From NCBI RefSeq assembly GCF_002741985.1, contig NZ_APHW01000036.1, positions 10-64,009 on the forward strand: DNA of 64,000 nucleotides, written 5' to 3'. How positions within the stretch are numbered: position 1 is the first letter of the stretch; each line of letters opens with the position of its first letter. The stretch comes from Vibrio rotiferianus CAIM 577 = LMG 21460. Lineage in GTDB: Bacteria > Pseudomonadota > Gammaproteobacteria > Enterobacterales > Vibrionaceae. The position numbers and the translations under genes are program-made. This document shows, piece after piece, positions 29,543-38,367 of this stretch. Under the pieces are notes generated by a model. That model saw only the letters and a list, made by a program, of their open reading frames with translations. It was not told where the DNA came from and did no database searches.

Positions 29543-31963
29543 ATGGCAAAAAAAGAAGCAAAAACAGATCTATGGGTTCACGGTTTATTGAATGAAGCGG
29601 GAGTAAATCTTGAGCCTCAAGGTAGCACCATTGTTGAAATTGATAAAGCCCTAAAAACCGCCTCAAAAAATGGATCTGGTAACGTAGGCTTCCCTGAATA
29701 TGTGGGGGTTGTAAAAGACTTTATTATAGTCATTGAAAATAAAGCCGATTTATCTAATCACTTGAAGCACGATATCAATGGATTAATTAGTAATGACCCT
29801 AAGGATATTGTTAATTTTGCTGTAAATGGTGCGCTATTTTATGGACAACATTTGGCTAAAAATACCACTTACAAGAAAGTTATTGCTTTTGGCATTTCTG
29901 GAGATGAAAAAAAACATCAAATTAGCCCACTATACATTGATGAAACAGAGTATTATCGAGAACTTCCAGAAGTAGAATCTTTTATTTCATTCAATGACAA
30001 AAACATAAACGAATACTATACAAGAGAAATTCTAAACGAAGAAACAAGTAAAGAAAAGGAATTAGCTGAGATTCTAAAAGATGCGTCTGACTTACACGAA
30101 GATTTAAGAAATTATGGCAATTTAAAAGATATAGATAAACCACTAATTGTTTCTGGTATTTTATTAGCACTAAGAGAGATTGAGTCAAAAAGCTTTTCTA
30201 TAGATGAATTGACAGGAGATGATATATCCACAGACGGCGATAAAATTTATAATGCTATAAAGTCAAATTTAACAAGATCTCGTGTTGCACCTGAAGTGAA
30301 AAGAGATAAGATTCTTAGCCAGTTTTCTATAATTAAAGATACGCAGATCCTTAATGAAGTAAATCAGACACTGAACAAAACTCCGTTAAAGCACTACACT
30401 GAGTTTCTTAATGAGAAAATATATAATAGTATTAAGTACACATCATCATCTGAAGATTATTTAGGCCGTTTTTATGGCGAATTTATGTCATATTCTGGTG
30501 GTGACGGTCAAACGTTAGGAATAGTTTTAACACCCAAACATATATGCGATCTTTTTTGTGATTTAGTAAATATTCAACCTGATGACATTGTTCTTGATCC
30601 TTGTGCAGGTACTGCTGGATTTCTTATATCTTCAATGCATCATATGTTAGCCCAAACGACTAATGAAGCACAACGTAAAAGCATACGACAAAAACAATTA
30701 CACGGTTTAGAATTACAGCCTTATATGTTTACTATTGCCACGACCAATATGATCTTAAGGGGCGATGGTAAAAGCAATCTCATTAATGAGAATTTTTTAA
30801 AACAAGATCACCACAAGCTTCAATTAAAAGAAGCTACTGTAGGGATGATGAATCCTCCCTATTCACAAGGCTCTAAGAAAAATCCAGATCTATATGAGAT
30901 TGCATTTACAGAACATCTATTAAACTCTTTAACTGAAGGGGCAAAAGCTGTCGTTATCATCCCACAGTCATCAGTTACAGGAAAAAGCAAAGAAGAAAAA
31001 GCCATTAAAAAGAACATTCTTAAGCATCACACCTTAGATGGTGTAATTATGTTAAATAAGGATACTTTTTATGGTGTTGGTATTGTTCCTTGTATAGCAG
31101 TATTCACGGCTGGTGAACCTCACCCTAAAGAAAAAATATGTAAATTTGTAGATTTTAAAGAAGATGGTTATCAAGTTAATGCACATATAGGCCTAGTGGA
31201 AACAGAACAAGCAAAAGATAAGAATCAGCACCTTCTAGATGTATGGTTCGAACGAATAGAAGCAGAAACTCGTTTTTGTGTAAATACTACTATTAAAGAT
31301 ACTGATGAATGGTTGCATAGCTTCTATTATTTTAATGATAATATACCTAATTCTTCAGAGTTTGAAAAAGTTGTTTCTGATTATTTATCCTTTGAGTTTT
31401 CAATGATAATGAAAAATAGATCCAATCTATTTGATAATATAAATTTAAAACACCATTCTTATAAAATACCAAATATCGAAGAAAAAGAATGGGATGAGTT
31501 CTTTTTAACCGATATATTTACAACAATACAAAGAGGAAAAAGATTAACAAAGTCAAACCAAAAACCAGGTGATAAGCCATATGTATCATCAACAGCGTCC
31601 AATAATGGCGTAGATAATTTTATATCAAATGAAGAAGATGTTAGGATATTTTCTAATTGTTTAACTATTGCAAATAGTGGAAGCGTTGGGGCAAGTTTTT
31701 ATCACCCTTATGATTTTGTTGCTAGTGATCACGTAACCCATTTAAAAAATGACAATTTATCTATTTATTCTTACTTATTTCTTGCAACTCAAACATCACG
31801 TCTTGCTGAAAAATACAATTTCAACAGAGAGATCAACGATCCGAGAATATCAAGAGAAAAAATCATACTTCCTATAAATAATAAAAAAGAACCAGACTAC
31901 GAATATATGGAAAAGTATATAAGTAATTTAATGAACTTAAAGTTAAGTCAATACAAAAAGTAA
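29543..31963 (+). CDS. single-chain restriction-modification enzyme (type IIG-like)
   Basis: An 806-aa protein joining three functions. An N-terminal nuclease-like domain has Asp59 and the Glu65-Asn-Lys67 of a PD-(D/E)xK core. A helical linker is followed by an N6-adenine methyltransferase (DPCAGTAGF for SAM, catalytic MNPPYSQ, then VVIIPQSSVTG). The C-terminal part (WDEFFLTDIFTTIQRGKRL to ISREKIILP) looks like one half of a type I specificity subunit. Cleavage, methylation and recognition in one chain fit a type IIG enzyme. ATG 29513 is in frame upstream, but AGAGGGG before ATG 29543 favours the latter. Confidence 0.85.
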   Translation: MAKKEAKTDLWVHGLLNEAGVNLEPQGSTIVEIDKALKTASKNGSGNVGFPEYVGVVKDFIIVIENKADLSNHLKHDINGLISNDPKDIVNFAVNGALFYGQHLAKNTTYKKVIAFGISGDEKKHQISPLYIDETEYYRELPEVESFISFNDKNINEYYTREILNEETSKEKELAEILKDASDLHEDLRNYGNLKDIDKPLIVSGILLALREIESKSFSIDELTGDDISTDGDKIYNAIKSNLTRSRVAPEVKRDKILSQFSIIKDTQILNEVNQTLNKTPLKHYTEFLNEKIYNSIKYTSSSEDYLGRFYGEFMSYSGGDGQTLGIVLTPKHICDLFCDLVNIQPDDIVLDPCAGTAGFLISSMHHMLAQTTNEAQRKSIRQKQLHGLELQPYMFTIATTNMILRGDGKSNLINENFLKQDHHKLQLKEATVGMMNPPYSQGSKKNPDLYEIAFTEHLLNSLTEGAKAVVIIPQSSVTGKSKEEKAIKKNILKHHTLDGVIMLNKDTFYGVGIVPCIAVFTAGEPHPKEKICKFVDFKEDGYQVNAHIGLVETEQAKDKNQHLLDVWFERIEAETRFCVNTTIKDTDEWLHSFYYFNDNIPNSSEFEKVVSDYLSFEFSMIMKNRSNLFDNINLKHHSYKIPNIEEKEWDEFFLTDIFTTIQRGKRLTKSNQKPGDKPYVSSTASNNGVDNFISNEEDVRIFSNCLTIANSGSVGASFYHPYDFVASDHVTHLKNDNLSIYSYLFLATQTSRLAEKYNFNREINDPRISREKIILPINNKKEPDYEYMEKYISNLMNLKLSQYKK

Positions 31964-31972
31964 ACCCAAAAG

Positions 31973-32001
31973 GCCAGTTATATTTATAACTGGCTTTTTT
32001 T
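31973..32001 (+). terminator. terminator after the restriction-modification gene
   Basis: A 10-bp perfect stem (GCCAGTTATA with TATAACTGGC), 2-nt loop and seven T. It ends the restriction-modification transcript and isolates the 135-aa gene downstream. Confidence 0.88.
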
Positions 32002-32063
32002 AAAATTAGCGTCTCCTTGCAAGTTTTTAATTTTAATATATATAAATTAAAAAGGAGATTGAA

Positions 32064-32471
32064 ATGAAAAATAATAGAAAAAAAAGAGACTTACTAGAAA
32101 GCAAAGCAAAATCGGAACTATTAAAAACTCAACAAATAGCCCAATCAGATATGGTTAAAGAACACCTCTTAACCATTAAAAATTCAAAACTAAGAAAAGA
32201 TATAAACATAAGAGATCTGTTAGAAAAAAAACTTAAATCAGCACAACCAAAGCTTTTAGAACGAATAGAAGAACAACAATCTTTACTTGACGATTTAGTT
32301 ATGGATATTGAATCTACAAACACAGAGCTTCACGGTGCAAATGACAAGGCACGTATTGCTATAGCAAAACTAAGAAAAATCGATCCAAAACGTGCAAACG
32401 AATTAGAAAACTCATTATCTCTAAAAGATAGAACTAGAAAGTCACGAATCATTACTAAAAAACGCTTATAG
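32064..32471 (+). CDS. hypothetical coiled-coil protein, 135 aa
   Basis: A 135-aa, strongly charged (Lys, Arg, Glu) protein predicted to be almost wholly helical, with heptad-like Leu/Ile spacing over about 45-115 (LERIEEQQSLLDDLVMDIE). It has no signal peptide, membrane segment or known motif. AAAAAGGAG six bases before ATG gives a strong ribosome site. It is the last gene before the right end, only about 40 bp from attR. The small size and terminal position recall recombination-directionality factors, but nothing else supports that. Confidence 0.65.
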   Translation: MKNNRKKRDLLESKAKSELLKTQQIAQSDMVKEHLLTIKNSKLRKDINIRDLLEKKLKSAQPKLLERIEEQQSLLDDLVMDIESTNTELHGANDKARIAIAKLRKIDPKRANELENSLSLKDRTRKSRIITKKRL

Positions 32472-32485
32472 CTTTGTAAAACACA

Positions 32486-32512
32486 TTGGTAGGTAATTGA
32501 CATAACTATAGC
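32486..32512. other. right attachment junction (attR)
   Basis: TTGGTAG (32486-32492), 7 bp, ACATAA (32500-32505), CTAT and then AGC (32510-32512) at the start of comM sequence. The motifs are inverted copies of those at the left end. TTGACA, a consensus -35, is embedded at 32497-32502 and points rightwards, out of the element. Confidence 0.8.
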
Positions 32513-33153
32513 AGGTTGTGATTGCCAGCTGCCGCAATTTCTAAAGCGCGCTTTCCTTGCTGTTGACCAATGATATCCTGCAAGTCACGACCGTGTTCTT
32601 TGAGTTCTTTCTTCTTGGGCGTTTGGTACAAATTCAATTGATGTTGACCACAAAGCTCTGCACAAACTTCCAATAGTGATTGGGCAGATTTATGCAACTC
32701 TTTACCGACAAGTGCGGCCTGATCACCATTGGCATGAGGCACCACTAAACAACGCTGTTTTTTATTCGCGGCCAACGCTGCTGGCAGCACGCCTTTTACC
32801 GTTCTCAATCCACCAGAAAGAGCTAATTCACCAACAAATTCGTAGTTTTTGAGCTTATCTGTCGCGATTTGTTCTGAAGCGGCCAAAATTCCTAATGCAA
32901 TCGGCAAATCGAAGCGTCCGCCTTCTTTGGGCAAATCCGCAGGAGCCAAATTGACCGTGATTCGTTTCGCCGGAAACTGAAAGTTGGAATTGACGATCGC
33001 ACTTCGTACGCGATCTTTGGATTCTTTTACTGTGGTCTCAGGTAACCCCACCAAGGTAAAGCCCGGCATCCCATTACTGATGTGGACTTCCACGCTTACC
33101 GACGGCGCTTGTACACCCACACTTGCGCGACTATGAATGATTGCCAGCCCCAT
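32510..33153 (-). pseudogene. comM: comM, 5' part (cut before the Walker A motif)
   Basis: This fragment encodes the N-terminal 214 residues of ComM/YifB: MGLAIIHSRASVG, VSVEVHISNGMPGFTLVGLP, the NLAPADLPKEGGRFDLPIAL block and IIGQQQGKRALEIAAAGNHN, ending where the AAA+ P-loop should begin. Two codons into the element the frame stops, so it yields at most a 215-aa protein with no ATPase core. The rest of the gene is at 23502-24384. In V. cholerae and other naturally competent bacteria, loss of ComM lowers transformation, mainly for heterologous DNA. Confidence 0.93.
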
Positions 33154-33356
33154 AATTTCCTCAAATTCTTGTACGTAATCTAACCAGACGTTTTTTATAT
33201 GGATATGTTATATAGCCTGTCCAGAATGGTACTTAATGTGAAAAAAGAATGACTTTTTGCTTGTCATGCAGCAGATTTGTGTGTTACCACTAGTGACGCA
33301 AACATTTTCGTAGAACATTACACAATACTTATTAACGAAAAAAGAACGACAGACAG

Positions 33357-33446
33357 ATGAACTTATTCGCTCACATCAACTCACTGCTAGCCCTGATTAT
33401 CGTGGTCATTATTGGCACCGCGCGGGGTATTGTGGGCGAAAGATAA
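33357..33446 (+). CDS. ilvL: ilv operon leader peptide
   Basis: A 29-aa ORF (MNLFAHINSLLALIIVVIIG, then TARGIVGER) with 13 Ile, Leu or Val codons, including a central LALIIVVII cluster. It is followed 13 nt later by an intrinsic terminator and 170 bp later by ilvG. Stalling on the branched-chain codons when charged tRNAs are scarce should favour readthrough, the classic ilv attenuation design. It is too short for ordinary gene callers. Confidence 0.9.
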   Translation: MNLFAHINSLLALIIVVIIGTARGIVGER

Positions 33447-33459
33447 CCACAAATTACAA

Positions 33460-33494
33460 AAAACCCCCGCACTGAAAAGTCCGGGGGTTTTTTT
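33460..33494 (+). terminator. ilv attenuator
   Basis: AAAACCCCCG pairs with CGGGGGTTTT around a 12-nt loop, followed by T residues. It lies between the branched-chain leader peptide and ilvG and has the form of an attenuator. The stretch up to the ilvG ribosome site at about 33601 carries no other gene. Confidence 0.9.
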
Positions 33495-33615
33495 ACAACT
33501 ACAAGTTGTCATCTGTCTAACCCTTAGACAGCTTAACGGGAAGAATGGGAGTGCACATGAAGTGCAAAACACATGGCGATAGCTACGAGCCACAACGTAG
33601 CAAAGGAGGTTTACG

Positions 33616-35262
33616 ATGACCGGTGCAGAACTAGTCGTAGCCGCTTTAAGACAGCAAGGCATCGAGACGGTGTTTGGGTATCCTGGTGGAGCCATCATGC
33701 CAATCTACGATGCGTTGTATGACGGAGGTGTAGAACACATCTTATGCCGTCATGAACAAGGGGCTGCAATGGCCGCCATCGGGATGGCCCGCGCGACGCA
33801 AGATGTTGCCGTATGTATGGCCACTTCCGGCCCAGGTGCCACCAACCTTGTTACTGGCCTTGCCGATGCCTTCCTCGATTCCGTTCCTCTAGTGGCCATT
33901 ACAGGTCAGGTTGCTAGCTCTCATATCGGTACCGATGCGTTCCAAGAAATGGATGTAATCGGAATGTCTCTAGCCTGTACCAAACACAGTTATCTAGTTA
34001 CTGAGATTGAAGACCTTGCCCCAACGCTTGCCGAAGCGTTCGAAGTAGCAAAAACAGGTCGACCTGGTCCGGTAATTGTTGATATCGCCAAAGATGTTCA
34101 GCTTGCTCAAGCACCGACAGAGCTTCTACCTCCTTTTGTTCCACCAACCGCTCCACAAGTCAGTGATGCCGATATCCAGCGCGCTCAAGAAGTACTAGCC
34201 GCTTCAACTCGCCCAGTTTTATACGTCGGTGGTGGCGTACAGCTAGCAAAAGCAACCGACTCAGTACGCGAGTTCCTACGTTTAAACCCTATGCCTGCAG
34301 TAAGCACACTAAAAGGTTTGGGCACCATTGAACGTCACGACCCGCACTACTTAGGCATGCTGGGCATGCATGGCACCAAAGCCGCAAACCTAGTGGTTCA
34401 AGAATGTGACCTTTTGATTGTAGTTGGGGCACGTTTTGATGATCGCGTTACAGGTAAGCTCGACACGTTTGCACCGCATGCGAAAGTGATTCATATCGAT
34501 ATCGATGCAGCTGAAATCCATAAGCTTCGCCACGCCAATGCACCTCTTCGTGGTGAGATCAGCAAGATTCTTCCTCAACTAGAGCTAACTCAAGATATCA
34601 CCCCTTGGGTACATCACAGTGAAAGCCTGCGCAGCGGATTTAAATGGCGCTACGACCATCCAGGCGAATTGATCTACGCACCGCTATTACTTAAGCAACT
34701 GTCTGACATGATGCCGGATAGCTCAATTGTCTCGACCGACGTAGGTCAGCATCAGATGTGGGCAGCACAACATATCCAACCACGCGATCCACAAAACTTC
34801 ATCACTTCTGCTGGCCTTGGCACTATGGGCTTTGGCCTACCCGCGGCGATGGGCGCTGCAGTCGCACGTCCTGATGATCAGTCTATCCTTATTACAGGTG
34901 ACGGTTCATTTATGATGAACGTGCAGGAGTTGGGCACGCTGAAGCGTCGTCAGATTCCAGTAAAGATTGTCCTTCTTAACAACCAACGTCTTGGCATGGT
35001 TCGCCAATGGCAGTCGCTGTTCTTTGATGGCCGCCACAGCGAAACCATTCTTGATGACAACCCTGACTTCGTAATGCTTGCCAAAGCGTTCGATATCCCG
35101 GGTAAAACCATCACCAAGAAGGAAGAAGTCGAACCGGCTCTCAAAGAGATGCTAGAAAGTAAGACTTCTTACATGCTTCACGTTTTAATCGATGAAGAAG
35201 AGAACGTGTGGCCACTTGTACCACCTGGTGCATCAAACAGTGATATGTTGGAAAATACTTAG
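33616..35262 (+). CDS. ilvG: acetolactate synthase II, large subunit
   Basis: A full-length (548 aa) ThDP-dependent enzyme that makes acetolactate or acetohydroxybutyrate for Val, Leu and Ile. Seen are the N-terminal [23 protein letters not shown] split across the PYR domain with its catalytic Glu in [11 protein letters not shown], and the ThDP motif [13 protein letters not shown]...[19 protein letters not shown] ends 6 nt before the ATG. Unlike E. coli K-12 ilvG, the frame is intact. The small subunit ilvM follows after 11 nt. Confidence 0.97.
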   Translation: MTGAELVVAALRQQGIETVFGYPGGAIMPIYDALYDGGVEHILCRHEQGAAMAAIGMARATQDVAVCMATSGPGATNLVTGLADAFLDSVPLVAITGQVASSHIGTDAFQEMDVIGMSLACTKHSYLVTEIEDLAPTLAEAFEVAKTGRPGPVIVDIAKDVQLAQAPTELLPPFVPPTAPQVSDADIQRAQEVLAASTRPVLYVGGGVQLAKATDSVREFLRLNPMPAVSTLKGLGTIERHDPHYLGMLGMHGTKAANLVVQECDLLIVVGARFDDRVTGKLDTFAPHAKVIHIDIDAAEIHKLRHANAPLRGEISKILPQLELTQDITPWVHHSESLRSGFKWRYDHPGELIYAPLLLKQLSDMMPDSSIVSTDVGQHQMWAAQHIQPRDPQNFITSAGLGTMGFGLPAAMGAAVARPDDQSILITGDGSFMMNVQELGTLKRRQIPVKIVLLNNQRLGMVRQWQSLFFDGRHSETILDDNPDFVMLAKAFDIPGKTITKKEEVEPALKEMLESKTSYMLHVLIDEEENVWPLVPPGASNSDMLENT

Positions 35263-35273
35263 GAGACAATCGC

Positions 35274-35558
35274 ATGGACAGATATTTACTCGACATCAAA
35301 GCCGACGATAAACCGGTATTGTTGGAGCGCGTTCTTCGTGTGATTCGTCACCGAGGCTTTGTGATCAAACAAGTCGCTGCTACCCAAAACCACGAAAGCA
35401 AAGTAGCCAGCGTAGAGATCATCGTCGACAGCGATCGACCTATCTCGTTTTTGGTCAATCAAATTGAGAAGTTGTGGGATATTCGCACCGTTGAGGTACT
35501 CAAAATCCGCAGCGATGAGCTCCCAAATCACAACTTACAACAACATGTGAGTGCATAA
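35274..35558 (+). CDS. ilvM: acetolactate synthase II, small regulatory subunit
   Basis: A 94-aa ACT-domain protein (LDIKADDKPVLLERVLRVIRH at the start) that supports IlvG activity. It is the short form typical of isozyme II, which in E. coli makes an enzyme insensitive to valine. It is encoded between ilvG and ilvE with gaps of about 11 nt on each side and is surely part of the same transcript. Confidence 0.95.
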   Translation: MDRYLLDIKADDKPVLLERVLRVIRHRGFVIKQVAATQNHESKVASVEIIVDSDRPISFLVNQIEKLWDIRTVEVLKIRSDELPNHNLQQHVSA

Positions 35559-35570
35559 GGAAGGCAATAA

Positions 35571-36509
35571 ATGGCAACGAAAACTGCAGATTTCATTTGG
35601 TTTAATGGTGAGATGGTTCCATGGGCAGAGGCGAACGTTCACGTTTTGACTCACGCGATGCACTACGGCACCTCTGTATTTGAAGGCGTACGCTGCTACA
35701 ACACGCCGAAAGGACCAATTGTCTTCCGTCACCGCGAGCATGCGCAGCGTTTAAAAGACTCTGCCAAGATTTACCGCTTCCCGATCCCGTTCTCTGTGGA
35801 AGAAATCATGGAAGCGACGCGTGAAACCCTGCGCCAGAACAAACTCGATAGTGCTTATATTCGCCCATTGGGTTTTGTCGGTAATGTTGGCTTGGGCGTA
35901 TGTCCTCCAGTTGGCACAGAGATGGACCTAATCATTGCCGCTTTCCCTTGGGGCTCTTACTTGGGTGAAGAAGCGCTAGAATCTGGCGTTGATGCAATGA
36001 TTTCAAGCTGGAACCGTGCAGCGCCAAACACCATCCCAACGGCGGCTAAAGCAGGCGGTAACTACCTATCTTCGCTACTAGTCGGTGGTGAAGCTCGTCG
36101 TCACGGTTACGACGAAGGTATCGCACTGAGCGTAGACGGTTATCTATCGGAAGGGGCTGGTGAAAACATCTTTGTTATCAAAGACGGCGTGATCACCACA
36201 CCACCAGCAACCAGTGCAATTTTGCCGGGCATCACTCGTGATTCAATCATGACCATCGCACGCGATAAAGGTTATGAAGTGCGCGAAGCGAACATTGCGC
36301 GTGAAGCACTTTACCTTGCCGATGAAGTCTTTATGACAGGTACGGCAGCCGAAGTTGTGCCAGTAGCAACCATCGACAAAATTGAAGTGGGCACCGGTAA
36401 ACGCGGCCCAATCACTAAAGAACTACAAGCGGCCTACTTTGGCCTATTTAACGGCACCACGGAAGATAAGTGGGGCTGGTTAGACTATGTGTACCCAGAA
36501 CAGAAGTAA
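35571..36509 (+). CDS. ilvE: branched-chain amino acid aminotransferase
   Basis: A 312-aa fold-type IV PLP enzyme that carries out the last step to Val, Leu and Ile with glutamate as amino donor. The catalytic Lys lies in TAAKAGGNYLSSLLVGGEAR, followed by the LSEGAGENIF and LPGITRDSI segments and TGTAAEVVPV, which binds the cofactor phosphate. The N-terminus ADFIWFNGEMVPWAEANVHV is typical. It is the third structural gene of the ilvGMEDA operon. Confidence 0.97.
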   Translation: MATKTADFIWFNGEMVPWAEANVHVLTHAMHYGTSVFEGVRCYNTPKGPIVFRHREHAQRLKDSAKIYRFPIPFSVEEIMEATRETLRQNKLDSAYIRPLGFVGNVGLGVCPPVGTEMDLIIAAFPWGSYLGEEALESGVDAMISSWNRAAPNTIPTAAKAGGNYLSSLLVGGEARRHGYDEGIALSVDGYLSEGAGENIFVIKDGVITTPPATSAILPGITRDSIMTIARDKGYEVREANIAREALYLADEVFMTGTAAEVVPVATIDKIEVGTGKRGPITKELQAAYFGLFNGTTEDKWGWLDYVYPEQK

Positions 36510-36522
36510 GAAGGATTAGGAA

Positions 36523-38364
36523 ATGCCAAAATATAGATCAGCTACCACCACACATGGTCGTAACATGGCGGGTGCTCGAGCACTGTGGCGTGCAACAGGC
36601 GTAAAAGATGAAGACTTCGGTAAGCCAATCATCGCCGTCGTAAACTCGTTTACTCAATTTGTTCCGGGTCACGTACACCTAAAAGACATGGGTCAGCTTG
36701 TAGCACGTGAAATCGAAAAAGCCGGCGGCATCGCTAAAGAATTCAATACCATCGCGGTTGATGATGGTATCGCAATGGGTCACGGCGGCATGCTGTACTC
36801 ACTACCTTCACGCGAACTGATCGCAGACTCAGTAGAATACATGGTCAACGCGCACTGTGCCGATGCCATGGTATGTATCTCTAACTGTGACAAAATCACT
36901 CCGGGAATGTTGATGGCATCTATGCGTCTTAACATCCCTGTTATCTTTGTTTCTGGTGGTCCAATGGAAGCGGGTAAAACCAAGCTTTCTGATCAGATCA
37001 TCAAGCTAGACCTTGTTGATGCAATGATCCAAGGCGCGGATCCAAAAGTGTCTGATGAGCAAAGTGAGCAGATCGAACGCAGCGCATGTCCAACGTGTGG
37101 ATCGTGTTCAGGCATGTTCACTGCAAACTCAATGAACTGTCTAACGGAAGCACTAGGTCTCTCTCAACCAGGTAACGGTTCTATGCTGGCAACGCACGCT
37201 GATCGTGAACAACTGTTCCTTAATGCAGGTCGTCGTATCGTTGAACTGACTCGTCGTTACTACGAGCAAGATGACGAATCAGCACTGCCACGCAACATCG
37301 CTACGTTTGATGCGTTCGAAAACGCGATGGCACTGGATATTGCAATGGGTGGTTCAACCAACACCATTTTGCACCTGTTAGCTGCAGCGCAAGAAGGCGA
37401 AGTGGATTTCGATATGGAAGATATCGATCGCTTATCTCGCCAAGTACCACACCTATGTAAAGTGGCACCATCTACCCAGAAATATCACATGGAAGATGTA
37501 CACCGCGCTGGTGGCGTAATGGCGATTCTTGGTGAGTTAGACCGTGCAGGTCTACTGCATAACCAAGCTCGCACCGTACTTGGCCTTTCAATGAAAGAGC
37601 AGCTGGCGAAATACGACATCATTCAAACAGAAGACGAAGACGTACTTAAGTTCTTCCGAGCAGGTCCTGCTGGCATTCGTACCACTCAAGCTTTCTCACA
37701 AGATTGTCGCTGGGATCGCCTTGATGACGATCGCGCTGAAGGTTGTATTCGTGCCAAAGATAACGCCTTTAGCCAAGAAGGTGGTCTAGCAGTTCTATCA
37801 GGCAACATCGCATTAGACGGCTGTATCGTTAAGACCGCAGGCGTTGATGAGAGCATTCTTAAGTTCACTGGTCCTGCCGTGGTTTTCGAGAGCCAAGAAG
37901 ACGCCGTTGAAGGCATCTTAGGCGGAAAAGTTAAAGCGGGCGACGTGGTAATTATTCGCTACGAAGGCCCTAAAGGTGGTCCGGGCATGCAAGAGATGCT
38001 TTACCCTACCACTTACCTAAAATCGATGGGTCTTGGTAAAGAGTGTGCGCTTCTAACCGACGGTCGTTTCTCTGGTGGTACATCTGGTCTGTCTATCGGC
38101 CACGCCTCTCCTGAAGCAGCCAACGGCGGTGCTATTGGCTTGGTTAAGCAAGGCGACATGATCGCGATTGATATTCCAAACCGTTCGATTTCACTCCAAG
38201 TGTCTGAACAAGAACTCGCTGAGCGCCGTGCGAAACAAGACGAACTAGGCTGGAAACCTGTTGACCGCCAACGTGAAGTTTCATTTGCACTCAAAGCTTA
38301 CGCAAGCATGGCAACCAGTGCTGACAAAGGTGCAGTACGAGACAAATCTAAGCTAGAGGGCTAG
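36523..38364 (+). CDS. ilvD: dihydroxy-acid dehydratase
   Basis: A 613-aa iron-sulfur enzyme that dehydrates 2,3-dihydroxy-isovalerate and -methylvalerate. The cluster ligands are visible in [12 protein letters not shown] and in [33 protein letters not shown] near the N-terminus and [19 protein letters not shown] near the C-terminus are family blocks. It starts 13 nt after ilvE and ends 3 nt before ilvA. Confidence 0.97.
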   Translation: MPKYRSATTTHGRNMAGARALWRATGVKDEDFGKPIIAVVNSFTQFVPGHVHLKDMGQLVAREIEKAGGIAKEFNTIAVDDGIAMGHGGMLYSLPSRELIADSVEYMVNAHCADAMVCISNCDKITPGMLMASMRLNIPVIFVSGGPMEAGKTKLSDQIIKLDLVDAMIQGADPKVSDEQSEQIERSACPTCGSCSGMFTANSMNCLTEALGLSQPGNGSMLATHADREQLFLNAGRRIVELTRRYYEQDDESALPRNIATFDAFENAMALDIAMGGSTNTILHLLAAAQEGEVDFDMEDIDRLSRQVPHLCKVAPSTQKYHMEDVHRAGGVMAILGELDRAGLLHNQARTVLGLSMKEQLAKYDIIQTEDEDVLKFFRAGPAGIRTTQAFSQDCRWDRLDDDRAEGCIRAKDNAFSQEGGLAVLSGNIALDGCIVKTAGVDESILKFTGPAVVFESQEDAVEGILGGKVKAGDVVIIRYEGPKGGPGMQEMLYPTTYLKSMGLGKECALLTDGRFSGGTSGLSIGHASPEAANGGAIGLVKQGDMIAIDIPNRSISLQVSEQELAERRAKQDELGWKPVDRQREVSFALKAYASMATSADKGAVRDKSKLEG

Positions 38365-38367
38365 CTT

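Larger units (their letters stand above)
24385..32512. mobile_element. integrated mobilizable element in comM
   Basis: About 8.13 kb of clearly more AT-rich DNA interrupts comM. It contains a large serine recombinase at the left end, a RepL-like gene with palindromic repeats, a MobV-like relaxase with a putative oriT, a one-polypeptide restriction-modification enzyme and several small unknown genes. No type IV secretion genes are present, so transfer would need a helper. Terminal inverted motifs (TTATGT-N7-CTACCAA) lie at both ends, and only AGC is shared by the two junctions. The layout fits an integrative mobilizable element or integrated plasmid. Confidence 0.92.

Noticed and set aside
24385..32512. 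The element as a prophage.
   Set aside because: No capsid, terminase, portal, tail or lysis genes were found; replication, relaxase and restriction-modification genes indicate a mobilizable plasmid-like element.
24385..32512. A CRISPR array among the short repeats of the element.
   Set aside because: The repeats are 15-bp palindromes or CTGTG motifs without regular unique spacers, and no cas genes are present.
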